Notes under the pieces: generated by a model | Database searches by the model: none | What the model was told of the DNA's origin: nothing | Seen by the model: the letters and a program-made list of their open reading frames with translations, nothing else | Origin: CAVOOW01 sp963697675 | GTDB lineage: Bacteria; Actinomycetota; Actinomycetes; JACCUZ01 | NCBI GenBank assembly: GCA_963697675.1 | Contig: CAVOOW010000010.1 | Location: 186,001 to 250,000 of the forward strand | Length of the DNA: 64,000 nt | Direction: 5' to 3' | Position numbers and translations under genes: made by a program | Shown here: positions 1 through 8,842 of the stretch, piece after piece | Numbering within the stretch: position 1 is the first letter of the stretch | How the letters are laid out: each line of letters opens with the position of its first letter

Positions 1-379
1 CCGGGTCCCCCTGCCCTGGAGCGGCCGGACGCCACCGTTCGGCTTCACGGGCGCCGCCGCGCAGCCGTGGCTGCCGCAACCGGGCGGCTGGGCCGACTAC
101 ACCGCGGAGGCGGAGGACAGCGAGCCTGAGTCGATGCTGACCCTCTACCGCACCGCCACGGGCCTACGCCGCAAGCTCGGCACGGCGGCCGCGGACACGT
201 TCGGCTGGCAGCCGTCCCCCCAGGGGGTTCTCACCTTCGGTCGGGGCGACCACTGGACGTGCATCGCCAACATCGACGGCGATCCCCTCCAGATCGGTGG
301 TGACGTGATCCTGGCCAGTGAGCCATTGCAGGGACAGTGGCTGCCGGCCAACACCGCAGCGTGGCTCACGTCCGTCTAA
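1..379 (+). CDS. alpha-glucosidase, C-terminal part (cut by window start)
   Basis: The first 126 codons visible, reading from base 2 to the TAA at 377-379, are the end of a GH13 alpha-glucosidase/oligo-1,6-glucosidase. The fragment has the typical VPLPWSG and PPFGF stretch, then PWLPQP and a GW segment, then the beta-rich C-terminal domain that follows the TIM barrel. The catalytic residues lie before the window. A second complete alpha-glucosidase lies at 5859-7572 and an amylosucrase at 3139-5112, so the gene belongs to an alpha-glucan/sucrose degradation locus. It probably hydrolyses short maltooligosaccharides or sucrose in the cytoplasm. The family is clear; the exact substrate cannot be told from the C-terminus. 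Confidence 0.85.
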   Translation, partial: RVPLPWSGRTPPFGFTGAAAQPWLPQPGGWADYTAEAEDSEPESMLTLYRTATGLRRKLGTAAADTFGWQPSPQGVLTFGRGDHWTCIANIDGDPLQIGGDVILASEPLQGQWLPANTAAWLTSV

Positions 380-419
380 CGGGCCTGGTCGGTCGTTAAC
401 GGGCCGGTAACATTGAGCA

Positions 420-1831
420 GTGGGCCAGCAGCCGCGCACCGAGATCCTCGCCGGCGGGCGCGAGGAGTCACTGCCTGCCGCGGTGTCGCTCTGGCTGCGC
501 GCCAACCGGCGGCTGGCGGCAGCGCTGACGGTTGTGGCTCTGGTGGCTGCCGGGCTGGTGGTGCTGCGGTCGACCCGCGACCCGGGGCCGCCGACGCTCG
601 CCGTCGAAGGGATTGCCGGCTCGTCTCCTGTCGCCGACCCCTGGCAGTCCGGTTGGGACGGTCGTCCACGCGCCCCCGTGATGCTCTCGGTGACGGCAAG
701 CGTTCGGCGACAGCGACCGGGGCAGGGACCTTTGACCGTCTCGGGCATCGTCGGGCCGGGCGTCGTCCAGACCGTTTCCTCGCCCGTCGCAGTTCCCGAC
801 GTCGGCACCGTCACGGTGCCGTTGCGCGCAGATGTCGACTGCTCCCACGTGCCGCTGACGGTGCCGGCCGACGGCTTCGGCCTGCAGGTCACGACCCGTG
901 AAGGGCAAACGCGAGCACACCGACGTTGTTTCCGCGGGCGACTCGGGCCGTGGCTGGGCCGCAGGCCGTCCAGATGGCCTGCGCGACGTGGACCGCCCGC
1001 CGCGACCTCACGGTGTCAACGCTGCGCGCCCGGGTGCACCGCACGCTGCCAGGCGCTGACCTCACCGTCACGTTCGTCAACTCAGGAGTACGGACGGTCG
1101 TCGTCGATACGCCGGAATCTCCTTTTCCGGACGTCGTTGTCAAGGGTTCGTTCCCGATCACAGTTCCGCCCCTGTCCTCGGTGAAGGCGAACATCTCGCT
1201 GGAGCTGAACCGCTGCGACGTGGTCGGCAGCCTGGTCTACAGCGCGATCGGCTCGCCGACGGTGAGCAGCCGGATCAATCTCGTGGCGTTGGCCGGACCC
1301 GCTCCCGAGGGGGAGCCCTCGTTCGAGATTCCGGGCGACGGGACCAGACCGACCGGTGTCGTTCTGGCTCCGGCCGCGGGCAAGGCTCTCGGTGTTGCGC
1401 TGACCGATGCCTGCGGCGACCTGGGCCCGGTCGTGTCCCAGATCGCCCCGGGTGGCATCGCTTATGACGCCGCGACCCGCGACCTCTCGGTCACCGTCCG
1501 CATCGGTGTCGTGCCGGGCCGGGTGAGGACCTTGAGCCTGCAGCCGAACACCGCGCAACCGCAGAACGGCCTCATCGCCATGCCAGCGTGGTCGACGACC
1601 CGGGAGCAACGCCCCGATGCGGCAGGGCACGCCCGACTCACGGTGCACTACCGGGCGCCGAGCACCGGCCCCTGCCCGACTCTTGGCGCCACCCTGCTCG
1701 GTGCGGTCGCCACGCTGCGGGTTCCCGCTGCCGGCGGTGAGCGCGTCCTGCGGTACTCGTTGTTCCTCGACATGGCGCAGGACACCGAGGCCGTCGACAA
1801 GCTCTGCGACCATCACGAGCCAGCCGCCTGA
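420..1831 (+). CDS. hypothetical membrane-anchored protein (frameshifted)
   Basis: Not recognised. Translation from GTG at 420 gives a short cytoplasmic N-terminus ending LRANRR, one transmembrane helix at about residues 33-50 (LAAALTVVALVAAGLVVL) and a large extracytoplasmic region. The first frame runs to about 905-920; the same protein then continues in another frame to the TGA at 1829-1831, so the gene carries one frameshift. The second part has several cysteines in beta-rich sequence and no catalytic motif I can name. The restored length is about 470 residues. It follows the alpha-glucosidase by 40 bp and may be co-transcribed, but nothing links the functions. It may be a secreted or wall-associated beta-sandwich protein. 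Confidence 0.6.
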
Positions 1832-1911
1832 ACAGCCCGCGAATGGTGAGTTGCGCAGCCCGATCGGCGCCGGCGACCTGCCCGCCTCACCTCTCGCGGG
1901 AGGTGGGCGAG

Positions 1912-2976
1912 CTAGTTTGCGGCGTGACCCGGAGGCATGCGGCCGGCGAGCACCGCGTCCGGCCGGGGAGCCGGCCCGCTGCTGCCGCGCTCGACCAGCG
2001 GTCCCATGACCAGCAGCTGCACCGGCGCCGCGTCCGGATTCTCCAACCGCTCGATGAGCGCAAGCGCTGCGGCACGGCCGATCTCCGGGCCTGGCGGGTT
2101 GATGGTGGTGAGGGCGGGAATGGTGATCTCCACCTGCCCGATCGAGTTGGCCAGGGACACAACCGACAGCTGCTCCGGAATTGCCGTGCCCCGTTGCTGG
2201 GCTCGCTGCATCAGCCCGACGGTCGCCTCCCAGTTGAAGGAGATGACTCCGGTCACCCGGGGGCACCGCCGGAGGAGATCGTCGTATGCCTCGCGCCCGG
2301 CTGGAGCTGTGTGGTCACACGTGAGCGTGACGAGGTTGAGACCGGCCTGCGTCGCCGCCTCGGCAACAGCCTGGTCGATGCGGCGGCACGCGCCGTATCC
2401 GAGATCCAGTAGGCGACCGGGCCCGTTGAGCAGCCCGATGTCGTGGTGGCCCAGCCCGGCAAGGTAGTCAACGGCCAGCTGAGCCGTCTGCTCGAAATCA
2501 GCATCCGCGTAGGCAACGCCGTCGACCTCGGCGGTGCGACCGATCAGCGCGAGTGGAACGCCCGCGTCCTGCAGATGGCGTACCCGCTCGTCCTGCAGCA
2601 GGACCTCCATCAGCAGCACGCCGTCGACCAGTCCCGTGCCGCTCAGCCGATGCACCTCGTCGAGGGCGCTGTCACCCGTCGTCCACACCACGAGGTTGTA
2701 GCCGCGCTCGCGCGCCGCATCTGCCGCCGCGATCACATATTCCATGTCGGTGGTGGCGATGATCCGGGGCCCGGAAGGGAACAGCAGCGCGATGATCCGG
2801 CTGCGGCGGCCGGCCAAGCCACTGGCGAGCGCATTCGGTGTATAGCCGAGCTCCCGCATCGCCGCTTCGATCCGCAAGCGCGTCGATTTGGAGATTGGAC
2901 GTTCCCCGCTCAAGGCGTACGAGACCGTGCTGGTCGACACCCCCGCGAGCTTCGCGACATCCGCCCTCGTAGCCAC
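1912..2976 (-). CDS. LacI-family transcriptional regulator
   Basis: A 354-residue intact protein. The N-terminal helix-turn-helix is classical LacI (TRADVAKLAGVSTSTVSYAL at residues 3-22, then the hinge around LGYTPNALASGLAGR), followed by a periplasmic-binding-protein-like sugar sensor domain to the end. It starts at GTG 2976 with an AAGGAG ribosome-binding site just upstream. It lies downstream of amylosucrase on the same strand, with a 41-bp dyad at 3022-3062 between them. By position it probably represses the amylosucrase and alpha-glucosidase genes in response to a glucoside such as sucrose or maltose. The effector is inferred from context only. Confidence 0.9.
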   Translation of the reverse strand: MATRADVAKLAGVSTSTVSYALSGERPISKSTRLRIEAAMRELGYTPNALASGLAGRRSRIIALLFPSGPRIIATTDMEYVIAAADAARERGYNLVVWTTGDSALDEVHRLSGTGLVDGVLLMEVLLQDERVRHLQDAGVPLALIGRTAEVDGVAYADADFEQTAQLAVDYLAGLGHHDIGLLNGPGRLLDLGYGACRRIDQAVAEAATQAGLNLVTLTCDHTAPAGREAYDDLLRRCPRVTGVISFNWEATVGLMQRAQQRGTAIPEQLSVVSLANSIGQVEITIPALTTINPPGPEIGRAAALALIERLENPDAAPVQLLVMGPLVERGSSGPAPRPDAVLAGRMPPGHAAN

Positions 2977-3021
2977 TGAGCCGACTCCTTACGATCATTC
3001 CTCACCGGCCATACCGGGTCG

Positions 3022-3062
3022 GGACAATCCCTTAGGCATCATGCCGTAAGGACCAATTGTCC
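3022..3062. repeat. 41-bp inverted repeat between amylosucrase and lacI
   Basis: Outer arms GGACAAT (3022-3028) and ATTGTCC (3056-3062) enclose a second pair of arms, CCTTA-GGC and GCC-GTAAGG, around TCA. The symmetry is imperfect by a few bases. There is no T-run after it on either strand, so it may be an operator for the adjacent LacI protein, or a terminator hairpin for amylosucrase. It is the only structured element in this 162-bp gap. Confidence 0.45.
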
Positions 3063-3138
3063 GCCCAGAGGTAATCGCATCGAGATCGGCGGGCACGCCA
3101 CCCAATCACTCGGCGTATCCCGCATAACCACGACGGTG

Positions 3139-5112
3139 TCAATGGTCTGCGAGCCAGGCGTATCCCCACGCCGGCAGCCAGATCCCGGGGCCGGTCCGGC
3201 GGATGCCGTCGGAGGCGAGCCGCAGGTCCGGGCGGCCGTCGAAAAGTTTCGCCAGTCGGTCGTCGCCCACCTCCCCCGGCGCGTCCGAGAAGTTGGCGAG
3301 CCCGAGAAACGTGACCCCTCGCGGGTGACGGCGGGCGTAGGCGAGGACGTGCGGGTTGCCCGTTTCGACGAGCTGAGTGACCGTGCCCGATCGCAGCGCG
3401 AGCAGGGACGCGCGCGCTGCTGCCATCGCCTGAAACCCGGCGAACAGCCGACCCTCGATCGTCGTGCTGTCGCGGCGTCGAGCGGCCGCCGCCCAGTCCA
3501 TCGGCGGCCGGTGCATCCAACGGTTGTCGGCCGCGTGCAGGGGGTCGTCGGCCCAGTGGGCGTCGTTGGGCAGACCGAGCTCGTCTCCCATGTAGAGCAA
3601 CGGGATGCCGCCATAGGCATAGACCACTGAGTAGAGCAACAACAGCCGACGTACAGCGATGGTGACTTTCTCGCCGTCACCACTTTCCCGGGCCGCGTCG
3701 AGCCCGCACAGCGCCGACGTGGTGCCGGAGATGCGGCGGTCACCGGTGCGCGGGTTGTGCTGGAAGACCGCGCCGCGAGCGAACGATCCCTCGTGCAGGC
3801 CGCTGAAGAAGTCGCTGAGGAAGGCGCGGTGCGCGAAGGGGTCCAGGCCCAAGGCGTGCGCGTCCTCGTCGGAGACGGCCCAGCCGATGTCGTCGTGGCA
3901 CCGCACGTAGGTCACCCAGGCCGTGTCGGGCGGGATGTCGCGCATCCGGCGGAGTGCCGCCGTCGCCAGCCGGCCGTCGCGAGCCGCGAGTGAGGACCAC
4001 AGCAGCACCATCAGCTGGTTGTTGTAGGCGATGTCGCCCTCCGGCCGGATGCCGGCGTGCGCGCCGAGGTAGGTCACCAGCTGGTCGGGCGAGACGATCG
4101 CCTCGACCTTGAACGCGACTGCAGGCGCCGCGACGGTCACGAGCGCCCGCAAGGCCTGCAGCAGCAGGTGCACCTCCGGCTGGTTCTGGCAGTCGGTGCC
4201 CTCGCGCTTCCACAGGAACGGCGCCGCGTCGAGGCGCAGCACGTCGATCCCCCGGTTGGCGAGGAAGAGCATCGTGTCGAGCATCGCGGCGAAGACATCG
4301 GGATTTCCCCAGTCCAGATCCCACTGAAAGCTCTCGAACGTCGTCCACACCCAGCCGAGCCCGTCGACGTAGGTGAAGCTGCCCGGCGACGTGTCGGGGA
4401 AGACCTCGGGCATCGTCTTCTCGAAGCGGTCCGGCATCGTGCGATCGGGATAGACGCGATAGAACCCGGCGTAGGTCGGGTCACCGCGCAGGGCCGCCCG
4501 CGCCCACGGGTGTTCGGCTGCGGTGTGGTTGAGCACCAGGTCGATGCACAGCGACATCCCCCTGTCGTGGAGGTCTGCGGCAAGTGCCTCGAGGTCGTCC
4601 ATCGTGCCCAGCCGCGGGTCGATGTTGCGATAGTCGGTGACCGCGTACCCGCCGTCGTTGGGACCCTCCCGCGACTCGAGGACCGGCATGACGTGCAGGT
4701 AGGTGACGCCGAGCTCGCGGAGATAGTCCAGATGCTGACGTACGCCGTCCAGCGTGCCGGCGAAGCGGTCGGCGTAGCAGACGTAGCCCACGACGCGGGA
4801 GCGCTGGAACCAGGCGGGGTCGATCTCACGCCGCCGGTCGAGCAGCCGCAAGGCGTCGGGCCGCTGAACGGCAGCGTCCAGGACGAGTTCGACGCAGCTG
4901 GCCACCACGGCAGCCACGTCGTCCGCTTCGCCGTAGAGCAGGTCGAGCGGCTCGATGATGTCGAGGTGGTGCTGCTCGAGTCGTGCCACGAATGCCTCGA
5001 CCTCGAGAGGCTCGAGGCGCCCGGTCAGGCGTGCGCGAACGTCAGGCAGCAGGCCGTCGAGAATCTCGTGCGCGCGGTCTCGTCGTCCGCGGTCTGACGG
5101 GAACGGGGACAC
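3139..5112 (-). CDS. amylosucrase (GH13_4)
   Basis: A 657-residue intact protein, the usual amylosucrase length. It uses sucrose as glucosyl donor to extend an alpha-1,4-glucan and releases fructose. An alpha-helical N-terminal domain (about residues 1-90) precedes the GH13 barrel. The barrel starts at about GYVCYADRFAGTLDGV and contains the region ESFQWDLDWGNPDVF. Catalytic residues visible are the nucleophile Asp295 (DVLRLDAAPF), acid/base Glu337 (KVEAIVSP) and the transition-state Asp near 407 (RCHDDIGW). It starts at GTG 5112. It is divergent from the SnoaL-cupin/alpha-glucosidase pair by 45 bp and is followed by the LacI gene, so the three transcription units probably form one sucrose/alpha-glucan regulon. 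Confidence 0.93.
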   Translation of the reverse strand: MSPFPSDRGRRDRAHEILDGLLPDVRARLTGRLEPLEVEAFVARLEQHHLDIIEPLDLLYGEADDVAAVVASCVELVLDAAVQRPDALRLLDRRREIDPAWFQRSRVVGYVCYADRFAGTLDGVRQHLDYLRELGVTYLHVMPVLESREGPNDGGYAVTDYRNIDPRLGTMDDLEALAADLHDRGMSLCIDLVLNHTAAEHPWARAALRGDPTYAGFYRVYPDRTMPDRFEKTMPEVFPDTSPGSFTYVDGLGWVWTTFESFQWDLDWGNPDVFAAMLDTMLFLANRGIDVLRLDAAPFLWKREGTDCQNQPEVHLLLQALRALVTVAAPAVAFKVEAIVSPDQLVTYLGAHAGIRPEGDIAYNNQLMVLLWSSLAARDGRLATAALRRMRDIPPDTAWVTYVRCHDDIGWAVSDEDAHALGLDPFAHRAFLSDFFSGLHEGSFARGAVFQHNPRTGDRRISGTTSALCGLDAARESGDGEKVTIAVRRLLLLYSVVYAYGGIPLLYMGDELGLPNDAHWADDPLHAADNRWMHRPPMDWAAAARRRDSTTIEGRLFAGFQAMAAARASLLALRSGTVTQLVETGNPHVLAYARRHPRGVTFLGLANFSDAPGEVGDDRLAKLFDGRPDLRLASDGIRRTGPGIWLPAWGYAWLADH

Positions 5113-5157
5113 CTGCCGGATCCTATTGTGGTCCGGGGGCTCCTGTAGTTTCGCGAC

Positions 5158-5862
5158 ATGGCCGACCTGGACGAAGACCGTCTCCTCGAGTGGCTCGACC
5201 GTTATGAGCAGCTGTGGCGCACGGCGGGCACGGACCAGCTGTCGTCGCTGTTCACCGCTGATGCGCAGTACCTGGAGTCACCCGTCGAAGAGCCGCTCGC
5301 CGGATTGGCCGCCATCGCGGCGATGTGGGACGAGGCGCGTGACGGGCCCAACGACGTGTTCACGATGACCAGCAAGGTGGTGGCCGTCTCGGGCGACACA
5401 GGTGTGGTGCGGGTGCTCGTGCGCTACGGCGAACCGGTCACGCAGGAATACGTCGACCTGTGGGTCGTACGCCTCGACGACTCCGGCCGCGCGGTGCACT
5501 TCGAGGAGTGGCCGTTCTGGCCCGGCAAGCCCCACACCGCTCACGCGCGCACCGAACCCGTCGTCATGCACGCGTCGTCCGTCGAGACCGATCTCTATGC
5601 CGAGTGGGTGCGGTCGCAACGGTTGAGCGCGGGCGTCTATCGGCTCCCCGCGGGCGGCGTGGACGGTCAGACGCCGCACACCGAGGACGAGGTGTACGTC
5701 GTCACGCGCGGCACGGCGTCGCTTTCCGTGGAAGGTGCCGTCACGCCGATGCGGCAGGGTTCGATGGCTTTCGTGCCCGAGAGGGCAGAGCACCGCTTCG
5801 TCGACATCAGCGAGGACTTCGAGACCGTGGTCGTGTTCGCGCCGCCGGAGGTCGAGCCGTGA
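5158..5862 (+). CDS. SnoaL-like / cupin fusion protein
   Basis: A 234-residue protein with two domains. Residues about 1-125 resemble the NTF2/SnoaL fold: an early helix with YEQLW, then LFTADAQYLESP and a closing strand with VHFEEWPFWP. Residues about 140-230 are a cupin barrel with the metal-binding set PHTEDEVY and a later AEHRF histidine. Neither half shows a decisive catalytic signature. The gene overlaps the following alpha-glucosidase start by GTGA, so the two are translationally coupled, and it is divergent from amylosucrase. The protein may bind a sugar or metal and act as an accessory isomerase or sensor for the glucan pathway. The domain calls are firm; the role is unknown. Confidence 0.75.
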   Translation: MADLDEDRLLEWLDRYEQLWRTAGTDQLSSLFTADAQYLESPVEEPLAGLAAIAAMWDEARDGPNDVFTMTSKVVAVSGDTGVVRVLVRYGEPVTQEYVDLWVVRLDDSGRAVHFEEWPFWPGKPHTAHARTEPVVMHASSVETDLYAEWVRSQRLSAGVYRLPAGGVDGQTPHTEDEVYVVTRGTASLSVEGAVTPMRQGSMAFVPERAEHRFVDISEDFETVVVFAPPEVEP

Positions 5863-7572
5863 GCGAACGCCCCTACCTCCGACTGGTGGAAGTCAGCCGT
5901 CGTCTATCAGATCTATCCGCGCAGCTTCGCCGACTCCGACGGTGATGGTGTGGGTGACCTGCCCGGCATCAGTGCGCGGCTCGACTACCTGGCGACGCTC
6001 GGCGTCGACGTGGTGTGGCTCTCGCCGGTCTACCCGTCGCCGCAGGACGACAACGGCTATGACATCAGTGACTACCAGGACATCGAGCCCGTGTTCGGCA
6101 CGCTGGCCGACTTCGACGCGCTGCTCGACGGTGTGCACAGCCGCGGCATGAAGCTCGTGATGGACCTCGTCGTCAACCACTCGTCCGACGAGCACCCGTG
6201 GTTCGTGCAGTCGCGCTCCGGTGCCGACAGCCCGAAGCGCGACTGGTACTGGTGGCGTCCGCCTCGCGCAGGGATGTCGGCAGGTGACCCCGGCGCGGAG
6301 CCGACGAACTGGAGTTCGGCGTTCTCCGGCTCGGCGTGGGAGCTGGACCCGGCGTCGGGGGAGTACTACCTGCACCTGTTCTCGCGCAAGCAGCCTGACC
6401 TCAACTGGGAGAACCCGGACGTTCGCTCGGCGGTCTATTCGATGATGCGCTGGTGGCTCGATCGCGGGGTGGACGGCTTCCGCATGGACGTCGTCAACTT
6501 CATCTCCAAGGACCCGGCGCTGCCGGACGGACTGGTCGGCGCCGCGGCGCCCTTCGGTGACGGCGCACCGTTCTACATCTGCGGGCCGCGCATCCACGAG
6601 TTCCTGGCCGAGATGCGTCGGGAGGTCCTCGGCGGCCGCGAGGGTGCGTTCCTGACCGTCGGTGAGATGCCGGGTGTCACCGTCGACGATGCTGTGCTCT
6701 TCACCGACCCGGCTCGCGGCGAGGTCGACATGGTGTTCCAGTTCGAGCACGTGCAGCTCGACCAGGGCACCACCAAATGGGACGTGCACCCGCTTCAGCT
6801 GAGGGACCTCAAGGCATCGTTCGGGCGCTGGCAGGCAGGACTGGCCTCGGTCGGCTGGAACAGCCTCTACTGGAACAACCACGACCAACCGCGGGTCGTG
6901 TCGCGCTTCGGCGACGACGGTGAGTTCCGTGAAAAGTCCGCCACGATGCTGGCCACCGTGCTTCACCTGCACCGCGGGACTCCGTACGTCTATCAGGGTG
7001 AAGAGCTCGGCATGACCAACGCGCCCTTCGCCCGCATCGAGGACTTCCGCGACATCGAGTCGCTGAACCACTACGCGACAGCAGTCGCGGCCGGCGCCGA
7101 TCCGGACGACGTGTTGGCCGCCTTGCGGGCGATGAGTCGCGACAACGCACGTACGCCGATGCAGTGGGACGCGACGTCGCACGCGGGATTTACCTCGGGC
7201 ACACCTTGGCTCGCGGTCAACCCGAACCACGTGGAGATAAATGCCGAGGCAGCGATTGCCGCCGAGGGGTCGGTCTTCCACCACTACCGCCGGTTGATCG
7301 AGCTGCGGCATGACGAGCCGGTGGTGGCGCACGGCGACTTCACGATGCTGCTGCCCCGTGACCCCACCGTCTACGCGTTCACCCGACGGCTGGCCGACGT
7401 CGAGCTGCTCGTGCTGGGCAACTTCTCGTCCGAGCCGGTGACCGCCGACGTGCCCGCGGCCGATGAGTGGGCGGCGGCCGAACTCGTGCTGGCGAACTAT
7501 CCGCCTGTGGGCGACGTCGCCACCCTGGAGCTGCGGCCATGGGAGGCGCGCGTCTATCGCCGTCACACGTGA
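5859..7572 (+). CDS. alpha-glucosidase, GH13 (frameshifted near N-terminus)
   Basis: An exo-acting alpha-glucosidase/oligo-1,6-glucosidase. The barrel has NGYDISDY, the substrate-site DLVVNHSSDEHPWF, the nucleophile in GFRMDVVNF, acid/base Glu in VGEMPG and the third carboxylate in NNHDQPR; a beta-domain follows to residue about 570. The natural start is the GTG at 5859, overlapping the upstream stop. After SERPYL the frame shifts at about 5872-5880 within a C-rich stretch and resumes with DWWKSAVVYQIYPRSF, the family N-terminus. The shorter reading frame from ATG 5950 would lack the first barrel strand. The gene is coupled to the SnoaL-cupin gene and probably handles products of amylosucrase or imported oligosaccharides. 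Confidence 0.9.
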
Positions 7573-7590
7573 GGGTGGCTGGCCAGTGGA

Positions 7591-7605
7591 TCCCGGAATC
7601 CGGGA
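7591..7605 (+). terminator. possible terminator hairpin after alpha-glucosidase
   Basis: TCCCGG, a 3-base loop AAT, and CCGGGA form a compact perfect stem 19 bp after the alpha-glucosidase stop; a weaker GCTC/GAGC stem follows. No U-run is present, so the call is tentative. Confidence 0.3.
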
Positions 7606-7769
7606 GCTCGGGGTGAGCCCGATTGGACCCGCGCTCTCGGACTCCGGGTGTCCACGGCGGACCGAAAGGGGATTGGTCGGCCTACCGAGGAGATCCTGTG
7701 CCAGGAACGCGCCCAGCGGGGCAACGTTTAACGTGCGTTAAAGGTCGTTTCAGGCTGCCTTAACGATTG

Positions 7770-7841
7770 AGCCGGAGGTCGGGATTGAACCGACGACCTA
7801 CCGCTTACAAGGCGGTTGCGCTACCACTGCGCCACTCCGGC
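7770..7841 (-). tRNA. tRNA-Thr(TGT)
   Basis: The minus strand folds into a complete cloverleaf of 72 nt. The acceptor stem is GCCGGAG/CTCCGGC with discriminator U, the D-arm is GCGC-loop-GCGC, and the anticodon stem ACCGC/GCGGT encloses loop CTTGTAA with anticodon TGT. The T-arm is GTCGG-TTCAATC-CCGAC. CCA is not encoded. Every stem is perfectly paired, unlike the many frameshifted genes nearby. Confidence 0.96.
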
Positions 7842-7928
7842 AGACGAAGGCACCGCTCGGTTCGGGCGGTGACTCGCTGGCTCAAGTCTATGGCCAGGCC
7901 GTCGAGCGGCTGACGGTTGCAGCGAGCT

Positions 7929-8765
7929 TCACGGCTGCAGTGCGGCGACCAGCCTGGCGACCACGGCGGCGATCTCCACGCGGGCAGGCAAGAGGTACTT
8001 GCGTGGATCCACGATGGTCTCGTCGTCCGCAAGCCGGGTGCGGACGGCGTGGGTGAAGGCCACGTTGAGGATCGTGCCGACGTTGATCTTCACGATGCCG
8101 TGAGCGACGGCGCGGCCGAGCTCGTCGTCCGCGACCCCCGACGAGCCGTGCAGCACCAGCGGCACGGGCACGGCGTCGCGCAGCGCGGCGATGAGCTCGT
8201 GGTCGAGCTGCGCGGTGCGCGCGGTCATGGCGTGCGAGCTGCCCACGGCAACCGCGAGGCCGTCGACCCCGGTCTCGCCGACATAGCGAGCCGCTTCCGC
8301 CGGGTCCGTCCGGACGCCGGGCGCGTGCGCGCCGTCCTTCCCGCCGACCTCGCCGAGCTCTGCTTCCAGCCACAGCCCGTTCTCGTGCGCCCATTCGGCC
8401 GCCAGCTCGGTGGCACGCACGTTCTCGGCGAACGGCAGCTTTGACGCGTCGAACATCGCCGAGCTGAAGCCTGCCTCTGCGGCCCGGTGCAGCAGATCCA
8501 CGTCCTCGACATGGTCGAGGTGCAGCGCCACGGGCACCGCGGCTGCGGCGGCCACTGCCCCCGCTGCGGCCGCAATCGGCAACACATTGCCGTGGTGGAA
8601 CTTCACCGCGTTCTCCGAGATCTGCAGGATCACCGGGCGCGCGGCCTGCTCGGCTCCGGCGACGATCGCCTCGGCGTGCTCGAGGGTGATGACGTTGAAG
8701 GCGCACGCCCCGCCACCGCTGCCGCGCGCGGCCTCGACGATCTGGCGGGTGGATGCGATGGCCAT
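7929..8765 (-). CDS. class II ketose-bisphosphate aldolase (GatY/KbaY/Fba-like)
   Basis: A 278-residue intact protein starting at ATG 8765. It has the class II zinc-aldolase landmarks: HLDHVED (catalytic Asp and zinc His), EAELGEVGGKDG, the second zinc His in GSSHA, and the third in LHGSSG, followed by KINVGT for phosphate binding. Such enzymes split fructose-1,6- or tagatose-1,6-bisphosphate, or related ketose phosphates, to DHAP plus an aldehyde. It is divergent from an FGGY kinase with a shared 77-bp promoter region, and a DeoR regulator and PfkB kinase follow that kinase. A catabolic tagatose- or ketose-phosphate role is therefore more likely than central glycolysis; the substrate is inferred from context. 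Confidence 0.88.
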   Translation of the reverse strand: MAIASTRQIVEAARGSGGGACAFNVITLEHAEAIVAGAEQAARPVILQISENAVKFHHGNVLPIAAAAGAVAAAAAVPVALHLDHVEDVDLLHRAAEAGFSSAMFDASKLPFAENVRATELAAEWAHENGLWLEAELGEVGGKDGAHAPGVRTDPAEAARYVGETGVDGLAVAVGSSHAMTARTAQLDHELIAALRDAVPVPLVLHGSSGVADDELGRAVAHGIVKINVGTILNVAFTHAVRTRLADDETIVDPRKYLLPARVEIAAVVARLVAALQP

Positions 8766-8842
8766 GCCGAGCTCCCTTGACGATTCTCCAACGAACCGCA
8801 ACGATACACACTGAATCACAACCCAGCAATGTGCGGTGAGAG
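8766..8842. promoter_or_regulatory. divergent promoter region with CAACGA direct repeats
   Basis: This 77-bp gap serves both the aldolase (minus) and the FGGY kinase (plus). It contains two direct CAACGA hexamers at 8789-8794 and 8799-8804, exactly one helical turn apart. That arrangement is compatible with binding by the DeoR-family regulator encoded at 10232. No strong -10/-35 pair is evident. Confidence 0.35.

Noticed and set aside
5893..7566. Long open frame (557 codons) antisense to the alpha-glucosidase
   Set aside because: GC-rich codon usage keeps the opposite strand open; the plus strand has all GH13 motifs and the antisense product has none.
7770..7841. tRNA with altered anticodon stem suggesting an indel
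   Set aside because: A careful reading gives perfectly paired stems and a normal CTTGTAA loop.
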